A DNA stretch of 64,000 nt, taken from assembly GCF_021917145.1 (NCBI RefSeq), contig NC_061080.1, positions 4,011,497 through 4,075,496 on the forward strand, written 5' to 3'. Every line of letters starts with the position of its first letter. The first letter of the stretch is position 1. The position numbers were made by a program, and so were the translations under genes. The DNA is from Hypomesus transpacificus. Taxonomy: Eukaryota; Chordata; Actinopteri; Osmeriformes; Osmeridae. The notes beneath the pieces were generated by a model. That model was not told the origin of the DNA and did not search any database. It saw only the letters and a list, made by a program, of their open reading frames with translations. Shown here piece after piece: positions 13,501-25,000 of this stretch.

Positions 13501-16500
13501 GCCCAGGTCTGGTTCATGAGTGTGATGAGAACTCCCATCTGAACAGTGTGTGCTACAAGTTCAATAGCGAGTTCCAGAAAACCTCAAACTTCACACCTGC
13601 CTTTCAAGGTACAAGAATGAGCAATGCTTCAAATAGTACTAAAAGTAATACTTAAATGTTCAACAAAGAATCTCACTGCTATTGCACTTCATAACTTCCG
13701 CTCTCTACTTTTCTCCTACAGAATGTACCAAGAAGAAAGTGGACCTTGTGTTTCTGTTTGATGGATCAGAAAGCATGTCAAGGGATGAATTTAACAAAAA
13801 CAAAGGATTCATTTTGGATATCATCAAACTACACCAAAAATCCTCAATTAAGGTTAAGAAATGCTATACAAGGTTTCTGAACACAACTGTTCAACAACCC
13901 AATGCAAACCAAATACATTTTTGGTTCCCCCCACAGTTTGCTGCAGTACAGTTCTCAAAGGAATCCAGGACAGTTTTTGACTTCAACGACTACCAAAAAG
14001 GGACGGCCGAAGGAAAGCTTCGGAAAGAACAACATTTTCAATCCTTAACCAATACACACAAGGCGATAGACTTTGTACTGTGCGTAACTTGAATGATTAA
14101 ATACTGACATCAAAGCAAAATGAGTGACATTTTGCGTACTATAAGCTATTGTGCCTGTATAGCGGTTTAAGTGCAAGAAAGGCGGATTGCACAAAATCTA
14201 TGATTATTACACAAAGAAGGAAGAAGAACAAAGAAGAAAACTGCTAAAGAAAGTCATCCACAGAAAATTGAAACATAATAATAATAATTATTAATAATAA
14301 CAACAATAATTTTGCATAATAATCTGACAGATGTGAGAAAATGCACAACCTTTCTTTTTCTGTTTAAGGAAAAACCTATTTGATAACTCAATTGCTGGCG
14401 CCACGCCTGATGCAACAAAGGTTCTGGTTATCATCACAGATGGACTTCCCACTGATAGTGATAGGAATTTAAAGTCGATCAAAAGAACAAACGAAAAAAA
14501 CATCATACGCTTTATTATTGGTGTAAGTTCTCATGTTCAAGATCACATTTGATTTCAAATACATCTACAGAAAGACATGATGACCTGCTTTTAGTTAACA
14601 TTGAAGTACTATCAAACCCATCAAATGTACGGAAGTTCTAAATGTTAAATATATATGAATAATGATTTACATAATATCATACAAAACCTGCAGGTCAAGA
14701 ACCCCTCAAACAAAAATAACTACAACGTAGATTTTTTGGAAAAACTAAAAAAACTGGCATCAGAACCAAAGGATAACAACACATTCCTCATTGAAGACTA
14801 TAATGGACTGTCAAGAATCCTGGACATTTATCAGAAAAAGACTTTCAAAGGTACTGAAACTAAGTTGGACTTTACAATGTTGCTTTAAACTCTGCAGTTA
14901 CAGTCAAATGTTCAATGGTAGACAATATGGATAATATTTACTCCATTTTGTATTTAGTATACAATACTGCTTGGGAAGGAAACTTAAGAAAAGATATGTC
15001 TCAAAGTGGGTTCAATAGTCAGTTACAGGAGGTAAGATAAGCTTTTTAAATTCTCCAAAATAAATGTTCTTAACTGTCGACAGTCCCAACCAAATTTGAA
15101 ACATCAAATGCAAGAAGTAATTCTTAACTGCACTTTCTAAATCCTTGCACAGGATATCTTGGTTTTAGGGTCAGTGGGATTATATGAATGGCGAGGATCT
15201 CTCTCTGAGATTCAGGGCCCAGGATCGGAGAAAAGAGAAATTGTGGATCCCTCCATAGAAAAGGACTCCTACATGGGTAAAGTCATGGGCATGTCTCAGA
15301 GCACAATCTGGCAAATATGTCTTTCCTAAAGTTAATTAGGAGTGACCAGTAACCTAGTTAAGGTTACTTAAAATGTTTCAAATTATTTTATCACCATTGC
15401 AGTTGCGTTTTCTCCCGCTAAATGTGGATGATAGTATTTGTAGTATTGCTAATATTATTTTCTTTGTCAGGGTACGCTTTAACTGTTGCAAAGAAGAACG
15501 ATCACCTTCTGTACCTTACTGGTGCTCCTAGTTTTGAACATAAAGGACAGATCCTCCTTTTTACTAATGATGAAAACAATGACTGGGAAGTGACTACGAA
15601 AGAGTATGGGGAGCAGGTTGGTTACATTGTGTCTGCTTATGATGCATTTTTCATAGAATTATAGCATTCAATATGATGTGATTTGGATAACTACTGTCCA
15701 TGGTGTTCTTCTCAGATTGGGTCCTATTTTGGGGCAGAGCTGTCTGCAGTTGATATTGACTCAGACGGCAACACAGACTTTCTGCTGGTGGCGGCTCCAA
15801 TGTTCTACCAGTCTCAGAGTGAGGGCAAGATCTATGTCTACCAACTGACTGATAAGGTTGGATTTTCCTTGGCTCTGACAGCTGATTAAGTAAAAAAAGT
15901 TGTCAAAATTCAAATAGGATAAGAAGAAGTCTTATCAAGACAGTTGAGAAAGTGTGTTCTGTTTCCTCTTCCTAAGCTGGAACTGAGGAGTGTGATGAAC
16001 GTGTCAGGACCTTTTTGGGGAAGATTCGGGTCATCCATCTCCTCAGTCACAGATCTGAACGGTGATGATCTAAAGGATGTGGCCGTGGGCGCTCCCCTCG
16101 AGGATGAAGGCAGGGGGGCTGTGTACATCTACCTGGGTGACAAACTTGGAGGAATACGCAAAAGCTATAATCAAGTGCGGAAGCAAAAAAAAACACAAAT
16201 AATGAATTTTTGTTGTTAAAACTAACTTTTGTCTCACCAAAACTACATGATTTAATTGCAGAGAATCGCTGCCAAAATGCTGAGGGATGATCTGGAGTTA
16301 TTTGGCCAGACACTTGATGGGAGAATGGATATGGGCCATGATGGCTTGATTGACATTGCAGTTGGTGCCAAAGGAAGAGTTGTTGTGTTAAGGTAATACT
16401 TTACTTATACAGTACTGTGCAAAAGACAGTCACCCAAATTTTTGGTCTTCTGTATTTGTGCGGCAGTTAGAGTGGAATGTTGAGTACATTGTTGTACTCT

Positions 16501-19500
16501 TTTTATTTAATTATTTCTAAAGCATTTTGGCTTAACCTTTTTTACTGTGCCTATAATTTTGCACAGATCTGTGTATTGAGAGATAGACAGACATTTGAAG
16601 AGAGAAACATACATTTCCTTTCTAATACAATCTTTGTTAAAGCTATGACTTATTTTGGTAACTTACAGGTCCAAGTCTGTCTTCAACGTCTCTGCTGGTC
16701 TCTCATTCCACCCCTCTGAGATCAGCACTGATCCATTTGACTGTCTCACCAGTGAGGACCAAACCTTCCCAGTGTTCACTATAACAGCCTGCTTTAGTAT
16801 GGTGGAGGCTACCAAGAGTGGTAAGAACTCACTACCAGTTATATCTGTTCTACTGGCCTCTTCAACAAGGCCAAGGACTCCCACTGACATTCATTTATTT
16901 AACTTTTATAAGTCCATCTAATGGCAATTACACTATGCATAAGCCACCTTTATCTTAGTATCTGATTGCACTGTTGACCACTCAAGCTGCAGATTCTTAT
17001 TTTTAAATATATTTTATATTTAAATTGTTTTATTCTCAGATTGCTTAGTTCTTAGATTGTTTAGTTCTTAGAAATAGTTAAACTTTTGACTTACGTAATT
17101 TAAGATTCGTATATGTTTATTGTTTGCACCTCCCTGCCACAGTCAATTCTGTGTTTGTACAACATACATGGTTAATAAAGTGAATTCTGATTCTGATCTA
17201 TGATGAAGTTCAGTGGGATGATGGTAACATTGTCTGAATGTGTCCAGGAGTGCGGAATGCAGAGATAAATGTCTCTTACATGCTGGAAGTGGATCCTATG
17301 AGGCACACCAGTAGAGGTCTCGTTGGCAGGAATGGAACCAGAGGACTTCAAATGATTGAGAAGCTGAGCAAAAATGTGACCTGCTTTAACCACTCAATCC
17401 ACATGAAGGTAAAATCTTAACATGTCAGAGCCTGCATTAACACCTTTATGCAAAAAATATATATTAATGCAACTGCAATGTAAATCTGGTGATGACAAAT
17501 GGAAAAGGTTTTGATTTAAAAAAAATCTTCACTCCAGATATGTGTGAAGGACACATTGTCCCCAGTTGTTATCAAACTGACATTTTCTCAGAACTCAACA
17601 ACACCACCAACTGGCATCTTGAATGTTGACAGCCCTACAAAGGCTTCCATTGAGGTACTTCACAAGGCTCTGATTACATTCCATTGAATTAACATTCCCA
17701 TAGTGCCAGACAGTACTGTAAGGCTTAACTATGACCTATCGGGAGGGCATTTAAAATTAAACAATTCGCTTCCTTGAAGCTTCTTTGGAAATTACAATTC
17801 ACGATTGTCATCAACTTTGTCGTTCTGGATAAGAGCGTCTGTGACTAAATGACTAAATGTAACTTGTTGTAGGTGCCCTTTACGAAGAATTGTGAAAACA
17901 AAGAAAAATGTGTTGCAGAGCTTGAAGTAAACTTTAACTTCACGTATGTATTGAATCGTAACAAAGTCAATGAAGTCAAAAGACAACCAAGAAGCAGCAA
18001 AGTTATACAATATAAATACAGACTATTACATTTGAAGTGTCTCTTTTTCATTACCCAGAACCTCAACTTTAATTGTGATGGACCAAAGCTACTTCAACGT
18101 AACAGTAAGACTGTCCAATCATGCAGATGATTCTCATAACACCAGCCTCACATTCCTCTACCCACCTGGCCTATCGTTCTCTAAGATGCATCTGGAGAAG
18201 GTATATTAAAAAAATTCCATTACAGTACATGCAATTAAGAATAGATTCCTGATGTCAATCAACAATATTCCATACTATTGGTGTTACAAAAGTACTGTAG
18301 CCAGGCTTCCCTGGTGTAACTCTGTGTACTAGGCCACAAGGACGACCCTCCACAAATGCAGCAATCTAGAGGGGGTCACTCACAGGACCCTGTGCAGCAT
18401 CAGCCTTCCTGTCTATCGCAGCAAAACAACAGTAAGGGGTGTACTACCTGTAAACTGAGTTTACACTGTAGGATGTTCACAGTAGAAAAAATGTTGTTAG
18501 GTTAAAGAATTCACTAGTGTGATCCCAAATTAACCAATATTTACACTATTGCTGCAGTTGTCAATTATTAACTAAGAGGAATATCTAACACAACAAATGT
18601 GTTTTTATTTTTTCAGGCAACATTTAAGAGTTTATTTCGCATTTCAAATTCCTACAATTGGAATGACACCATGTCCATGACCATCATTGGACACAGGTAT
18701 TAGTACAGCCCGATTAACCAATGTTCTCATATGCTGTGATTGTAAGAAGTAACCCACACTGTTTACAAGACTTGAGCTGGATTCAATTTTTCATTTACAG
18801 TGATAATGACAACTCCACCAATGCTACAGTTACCAAATCCATTCCTGTTCAGTTTGCAGTTGATTTGACAGCAAAGGCGTACGTTCATGTTTTTACACTA
18901 ACAATATTTTTGTTAAATACTTTGTTGAATCATTCTGGCATAACAATTCAGGTTGGATTTCACTTTAGGAATTATGAATACTCCAACACGTATTTTATCG
19001 TTAATCAAGAGGATAAAGGACTTAAAAATCTGGTAAATGTATACGAGGTATGGCATAAGTTCTACTTGACCAAATCAACTCTAGATCAATTTTTTGCATG
19101 CTCAATATGTTTTGTATTTTTTCTCAAGGTGTTTCTACTAATGCTAAATCAGGAAGTCTTTTGAATTAGGTTGTAAAAAAATATATTAATACAAATAAAA
19201 TACTAATATTAGAACAATATTCACAGGTGAAGAACTTGGCTTGGAAGTCTTTGCCTGTTACAGTAACCATCACCTTCCCAACTCTGCTTGGGCATCAATT
19301 TGAAATGAGGGATTATAAAGTATCAGTCTCAGAGGTAACTTGTTCACAGTTATGTATAATACTTGATTGTTGTTGTTGTATAATACTTGATATTCTTGTT
19401 TTGCTGTCGCTTTCAACAAATATTCATCACAATGCATTTCTTATGTATTTTTAGAACCAAACAGAATGTAAACAAACTATAAACGCAACATCAGACGTGA

Positions 19501-20518
19501 GTGTACCATATCATTACATATATGGCAATCAAGGAAATGTAAAATTTGAATGGAAGTTTGAAAATATCTACAGAAAATTATGAAGAAAAAAAATATGTTC
19601 TATTACAGTACTGCACTAAAGAAAAAAACTGCAAGTCCATCAAATGTAATGCTGTTATATTGGACAAAAATGCAACTGTTCAATTCAAACTTCGGGGAAG
19701 TGTATCTTTTGAGGGCCTTGAGCAGTTGGTAAAGGTATGTCTCACACAAAGCTATATTGCTATCAGTTCTTACCATAATTCATTAAAACTGTACAGAGTT
19801 CATTGTACAGACTGAAATATTGTAAAATATTTTACAAATGAATCCTCAATTCACAGGACATGCCACTGTCCAAAATGTTCACTGGCGATGAAGCAGACGT
19901 TCGATTCAAAAGTTTTGTAAATGTTGACTATGACAAGCAACGATATGTCCAAAAATCAAGTAACCATGAGGTAAATTTAGTTAAACTACCAATACATTTA
20001 TCCTAGTAATAAAGGCAATAAACATAATGCATTATGTGTTTTTGTTTTTGGCAGAACAAACATTATACAAGTTTCCACCAGGCACAGGTAAAACTGAGAT
20101 TCAAATTGAAGAAGACCGATTGTCTGTGTTTATATCAAACTAATCTGAGCTAATCTTCCGGTTTTTCTTACACCTCTGATATTAAATAAATGTCTCATTT
20201 AACAGATTGATGTTCGAGCAGAGTTCATCATTCCCCCGAACAAAGAGCTGATTATAGCAACAGGTGCTGGTGGGGGGGTCCTGCTTCTCCTTATTATTAC
20301 TGTGGTCATGTTTAAGGTGAGAACCTGTCTGTGAACCGCACCTCAAAATCGAAATGTTTCGTGTAAGAAAGTCATTTTTTACCGTTTTTCTTTGTCATTA
20401 GATGGGATGCTTCAATTCAAAAATGACATGGACTCCTGGGAAAGAGGAGATTGATGATGGAGAAGAGAATTATGGGAATGGACGGTTTAAAGAAATTGGT
20501 TGGAATCAGATTGCCTGA
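10512..20518 (+). CDS. Leukocyte-type integrin alpha subunit with I domain, copy B (complete)
   Basis: Tandem paralogue of copy A. The 31 exons are 10512-10560, 12786-12900, 13058-13143, 13303-13385, 13494-13608, 13722-13852, 13937-14079, 14369-14522, 14694-14850, 14958-15031, 15153-15276, 15471-15616, 15716-15856, 15977-16174, 16262-16392, 16669-16820, 17248-17408, 17538-17654, 17873-17943, 18059-18200, 18333-18431, 18617-18696, 18801-18878, 18969-19047, 19227-19334, 19455-19496, 19609-19734, 19857-19970, 20055-20087, 20206-20316, 20402-20518. They sum to 3477 nt, 1158 residues, with no stop. Exon 1 encodes the signal peptide (starts [12 protein letters not shown]). Mature start is near [11 protein letters not shown]. 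The I domain has an intact MIDAS (DGSES, Thr, ITDG). The tail is [10 protein letters not shown]... and ends 38 residues after the last splice, earlier than in A; sequence homologous to the rest of A's tail continues untranslated to about 20580. It lacks the canonical GFFKR. Intron 1 carries a transposon and other repeat DNA that A lacks. Confidence 0.95.
10966..12172. mobile_element. Non-autonomous Tc1/mariner-like element in intron 1 of integrin copy B
   Basis: About 65-bp terminal inverted repeats start CAGTTTTTTACAATCGCTAT on both strands. The element is 1207 bp and flanked by TA on each side (10964-10965, 12173-12174). No transposase frame is visible. It is absent from copy A. Confidence 0.75.
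12201..12740. repeat. Unclassified repeat-like block in intron 1 of copy B
   Basis: It begins GGGCCGGCGCAAGCACCTTC, holds CCCCCCCACCCCGCCCTCGG and ends near CTGGCTACGCCCCTG, wording typical of dispersed fish repeats. It is absent from copy A's intron 1 and has no termini that I can define. Confidence 0.4.
16826..17205 (+). mobile_element. LINE 3' fragment in integrin copy B intron
   Basis: Same insertion as at 4985-5365 at the same intron position and nearly identical in sequence, so it predates duplication or was copied by conversion. Confidence 0.6.
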
Positions 20519-21060
20519 CAAGAAAATGCCTGAGTCTTGTGGTGGCACAGAAGCAAAAGCACTCATGGCAAACATTTAAACGCCCCAACAGGAGTAAGGA
20601 AAGGAAGAAAGCAATGGCTGTGTGTGATAAAAAGGCTAAAGACGCACTTGTTCTGGGAGTACAACAATACTTAAGAAATATTTGTTGGATCAGAAGTTTA
20701 TTTCCTCCAGGAACACAATCACACTTATTGAGGGGATTTGTAGCACTTGTTGAGGCTAGCTGTAACTGATTGAACTACTTTTACTCTCTGTGAATTATAT
20801 TATTGGGTGTGCTCACGCCTTTGGCAAGCATAACCATTGTTCTCTCACATATATATTATTATTCTTTTCCCACCCCTAAGGATCCATCAATATTCTGACT
20901 ACATAGACAACGTTGATGTCAAAAGTTGTCTTGGTCCCGATTGAGTTGCTTGTATTTTTATGTACGTTCCGTTGCACAGTTTAGGAGGTTACGTTTTTGT
21001 GGAAAAAACTGCCTTATGTCAATGAAGGGTACTCAGTGCTAGCCTACCTCACAACGTCAG

Positions 21061-21108
21061 CAACGATAAAAGCGTCTACTAAATGAGTAAATGTCAAATG
21101 TAAATAAT
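21061..21108 (+). mobile_element. Degraded SINE tail fragment
   Basis: AACGATAAAAGCGTCTACTA followed by AATGAGTAAATGTCAAATGTAAA, diverged from the family tail. Confidence 0.5.
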
Positions 21109-21188
21109 AAAAACATATTTTTATTTGTTTACCTTAAATAAAATTTAAATTTTCTTTTTAAATCAATGGTTGAAGTTGTGTGCCTCAA

Positions 21189-21756
21189 GGCTCCTTCACA
21201 CCATAACGTTCTGGCTAACGTTCTCTGAAAGTTCTAATCGTTCAATTTCGAGCGTTCTAGGGCGAGGTGTACACATCTGGCGTATGACTAATGTGTGACT
21301 ATAACGCATGACTAGCGTGGGACTGACCATGAGGAGCGTGTAACAGCGAACAAGTAAGACACCCCAGAAAACTATTAGCGTGTGAGGACGTGTTAATGGG
21401 TCGCGACGATGTGTAACGAAAGCAAACAATGAATAACAACCAAGTAACGCTAGGGTAACGACTGACTAACGATAGCCAAACGCGTGCAACGTTAGTCAAA
21501 CATTCCATAAACATTCATCAGCGTTATCCAGCGTTTAAAAATAAATGTTGAAGAACGCTGGTCTCCATCAGAACTTTTGTGCATGTTCAAAACTTTTTTT
21601 TTGGACCAGCGTTCTCCGACGATCACCGACGATTACCAGCATCACCAGCGTCCACACAGCGCTCATCTGGCGCTATACCAGCGACCATGGATGATTAACA
21701 ATGTTTCCCTTTAACGTCATAGAACGTTGACCAGAACGTTATGGTGTGATGGGGCC
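21189..21756. mobile_element. 568-bp inverted-repeat DNA element (MITE-like)
   Basis: The left end GGCTCCTTCACACCATAACG... and the reverse complement of the right end GGCCCCATCACACCATAACG... match over about 35 bp. The interior is rich in AACGTT/AGCGTT motifs. No target duplication is obvious, so the superfamily is unassigned. Confidence 0.7.
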
Positions 21757-22099
21757 ATAAACACCATTTAATCCAGGTTATAGTGAAATAAAATAAACCT
21801 GAGTTTATTGTAATGTAGCAATTGTTTATTTGGGAAGTTTTGCAATTTAGTGAATACTAAACCATATTGAGAGTGAAAATAAAAACAATCATTAAGAAAA
21901 CAAACAAACAAACAGTGCTTGAACAGATAGTTACCATTTTCATGTGGGAATTTAAAAAGGCTTCCTTACATTTACATTTATGTTGCTTCCTTCACCTTAT
22001 CAAGTGCAAATGATGATCCTCTCAGCTCCTCAAAGGATAATGTCAACACACTTATAAAAACAAAAACGTACGAATCTTTAGAGACTGCAATCACAAAAG

Positions 22100-25000
22100 C
22101 TACTGACCAAAAGGGGATGCTGTTGGGTCAAAAGTCTTGAAAAGATCCTTCAATTGCGTCATGCTTACATTGCTCTCGTTCCTCGTTTGTCTAGACAGCG
22201 CTTTCTGCGACCCGTTGGTGGGAGGTCGTGTCAGTAGTGCCACAGCTTGAATAGGTAGGTTGTGGAAACCAGGGGCACCTACCTGGGCTTGACTCTTCAG
22301 GGAAGGACGAGGTTCTACCACAGCCTCATGGGAGATGGAGTCTTGTAGGGACGGCTCTTCCGTCCCATTACACCCCACAGGCGACTTTGTATCATCCTCC
22401 TCCGTCTTTACGTCCTTTTTTTGCTTTTGTTTCTCAGTGCAGGGAGGTTGTTTGGCGTATTTACTGACGCTGAAGCCATCTCTTACTGAAAGGCAGCAAA
22501 AAGAAAGTTTTGTTAATTCGAGTTGGATGGTTAAACAATGGGTGTGCATTATTACTACATGAAGTTTGTCGTTTTGTTCATCCTTTATGTATGAACAAAT
22601 CACCCACATTAAACCTGCTTTGTTTTTACAGCATGAGGAAAAAGGAAACAAACATGACATATTTTAAAGGATAACACACATGACCATACCAGTGTCTTTG
22701 CTTTGCTTTCCCTCTTGGCGACATGGAGTTAGGGACTGAAAAAGGGTCTTGAAAACCGCCTTGGTCTCAGCTGGTTCTGCAGTCAATAAAAACATCGAAA
22801 ACATTTTTAAATCAATGTTTTGGTCATATGAAAAGACAAATTAAAAGCAAAGATTAAAAGGCAATAACTTCACCTGTGTGTGACGCAAGATCTTGTGGTC
22901 TGCCTTTGACCTGGTTGCTGCAGAAATCTGGCTTGGCCTGTGTGGGAGACTCTGGTGGGATGGCCTCACCAATGGGTTTAGCAAAGAGGCTGGAAAAGGG
23001 TTTTTCCACAGGCTTAGAAGACTCGAGCGGAATCTCAACTGAACAAAGACCTTCATGCTTATGATCTGACAAGCCGATAGGACTACTGGGCGAATTCTGA
23101 GTCTGAGGGGTGTGCATAGGAGCCGGGTTGATGAGGCCGGAAAATAGATTATGAAAGGGTTTCCTTAAGGGATTAACATCGATTTCTCTGGGGCCTGGTG
23201 GGGAACCTGGGGTCTCTTTTGACTTTTTGTGACCAGATAGGGTTGGAACAGGAGGAGATTGGGCAGTAGAAGTCTGGCCTATTGACCCTGCAAAGAGGCT
23301 ATTAAATGTTTTTTGAAGCGGTTTGCCGGATGCAATAGACTCAGTAGAAAGGGAAGCCTTCCTCTTACGATCTGTAGATAATCTTGAATGAGTTTGAGAA
23401 GACGGTATCATCCGCAGACCGGTTTGAGTTCTGAGGGGATATTGATTTGCCTGTGCAGGAGCTGTGGAGCATTTAGGAGCTGTCGTCTGACTGATGGGAA
23501 CTGCGAAAAGGGAGAGGAAGGATTGGTCCTGGGATGGTTTTGTTCCTCCCTTATCTGAAAAGGACACTTGGGAGCTATGTGGAGGATCGGCACACATCTT
23601 CACGGGACTATGCAAGTTCTGATCGATGGGGCGTGCAAAAAGCTTCTGGAAAGCTGTTCCGGAGGGTTGGTTATTTCCAACCATTTCAGCAGGGCGTTTA
23701 GTTTTGCAGTCTTCAGAGTACGACTTGGAACAATGTGAGGATCCTTCTGTACTTGGGTGAGTTCTCAGGGTACCAGATTTTGTTTGAGGAGCAAGAGGCC
23801 TGGGCGAGCTATAGGCCTGAATGATAGGACTGGCAAATAGGCTACGGAAAGGTTTTTCTTGCATTTTTTGTGACCCGAGGGAATTCGCAATTGCATAAGA
23901 AACCTTCTCCTTACATTCTGTGGAGCTTGATGGATGACTGGGGGACGTTCGCTGGGACCAATGTCCAGGGGATGGCTGTCTACCAGGGTGTGCAAAAAGG
24001 TTGTTGAAGGGTTTAGGTTTATCAGAGAGTGTGCGAGACCCAAGAACTGCCTCGACGGAATAGGAGACCGGCACCTTACTGTCGGTGGTATTTGCATATG
24101 AATCTACGGTGTGGACTGAGTCTATGTAAGGGGTGTCTTTTGTCTCTGCAGGTTCTGGCGTGTTCCACAGATGGACTCTCTGCTCGGTGTCTGGCTCAGA
24201 GGGGCAGGCGCTGTTGTAAAAATTTGGCCTGAAATTCCAAATGAGTGAATTGTAAGAGATCTTAAATGTATCAAAAACTTTAACAATTTGTAGATCAAGG
24301 TTCTTTACGCTTAAGAATTAGCACTGGAGTGTGAGCCATGAAACTACTTGACATAGGGAAAAAAACTGGACACTATTACTTTTACTCACCTGACAGGATC
24401 TAAGAATATATCAATATCAGACTTGGGTTTGTCAGCATCAACGGTGTTTATTGTTTGATCTTTGGTTGTCTCTTGCTCTGTGTTTTCAGGCTGATTCCCT
24501 GTTGTCATTTCCTTGTGCTGTTTCCATGACTGCAAAGGAGGCATACACAAGCTTTGAAATACGTACCAGGTTTAACATGAAATTGTTGTAAGCTTTTAAG
24601 GCTTGCCACATCAGATTGTGGACCCACTGACCTCCTCGAATAGTTTTCTGGTGAGGTCAGTCAAAGGTTCATGGGAAAACCTGCACCCATCTCTTTGAAA
24701 GCACTTTCCACCAGAGTGGAAGAACTTACAGGGGAAATCCTGTGGCATCCGTCAAGGAAACACTAGATGATAATCATTTTAACCACAAAACCATTACCGT
24801 ACAAAGCCTGCATAATTCATTTACACACACACGTCTTCCTCTTAATATTGAAATCAAATTAAAAGGATATCATGCATATACGGGCACGTCGTTCCTTTAG
24901 TGCAGAACCCCTGAATATAAAATTTGCACGCTTCTTTGAATGTATTATGGACATCCAGGGCATGTTCCAGTTGACATTCGTCACCCTGTTGGGAAACATA

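Larger units (their letters stand above)
20519..22099. other. Intergenic, integrin copy B to zc3h8-like
   Basis: To about 20580 it retains homology to the coding tail of copy A. It then holds AT-rich sequence, a SINE remnant and the 568-bp inverted-repeat element. No gene is supported. Confidence 0.5.

Noticed and set aside
22854-24074. Treating the 406-residue minus-strand frame as a separate single-exon gene
   Set aside because: It extends upstream without a stop to an acceptor at 24229 and joins in phase to zinc-finger exons and to two downstream exons.
24739-24741. Conventional AG acceptor for the intron ending at 24742
   Set aside because: Using CAG|GATTTC shifts the frame and destroys CCCH finger 3; AC|AGGATTTC preserves it.
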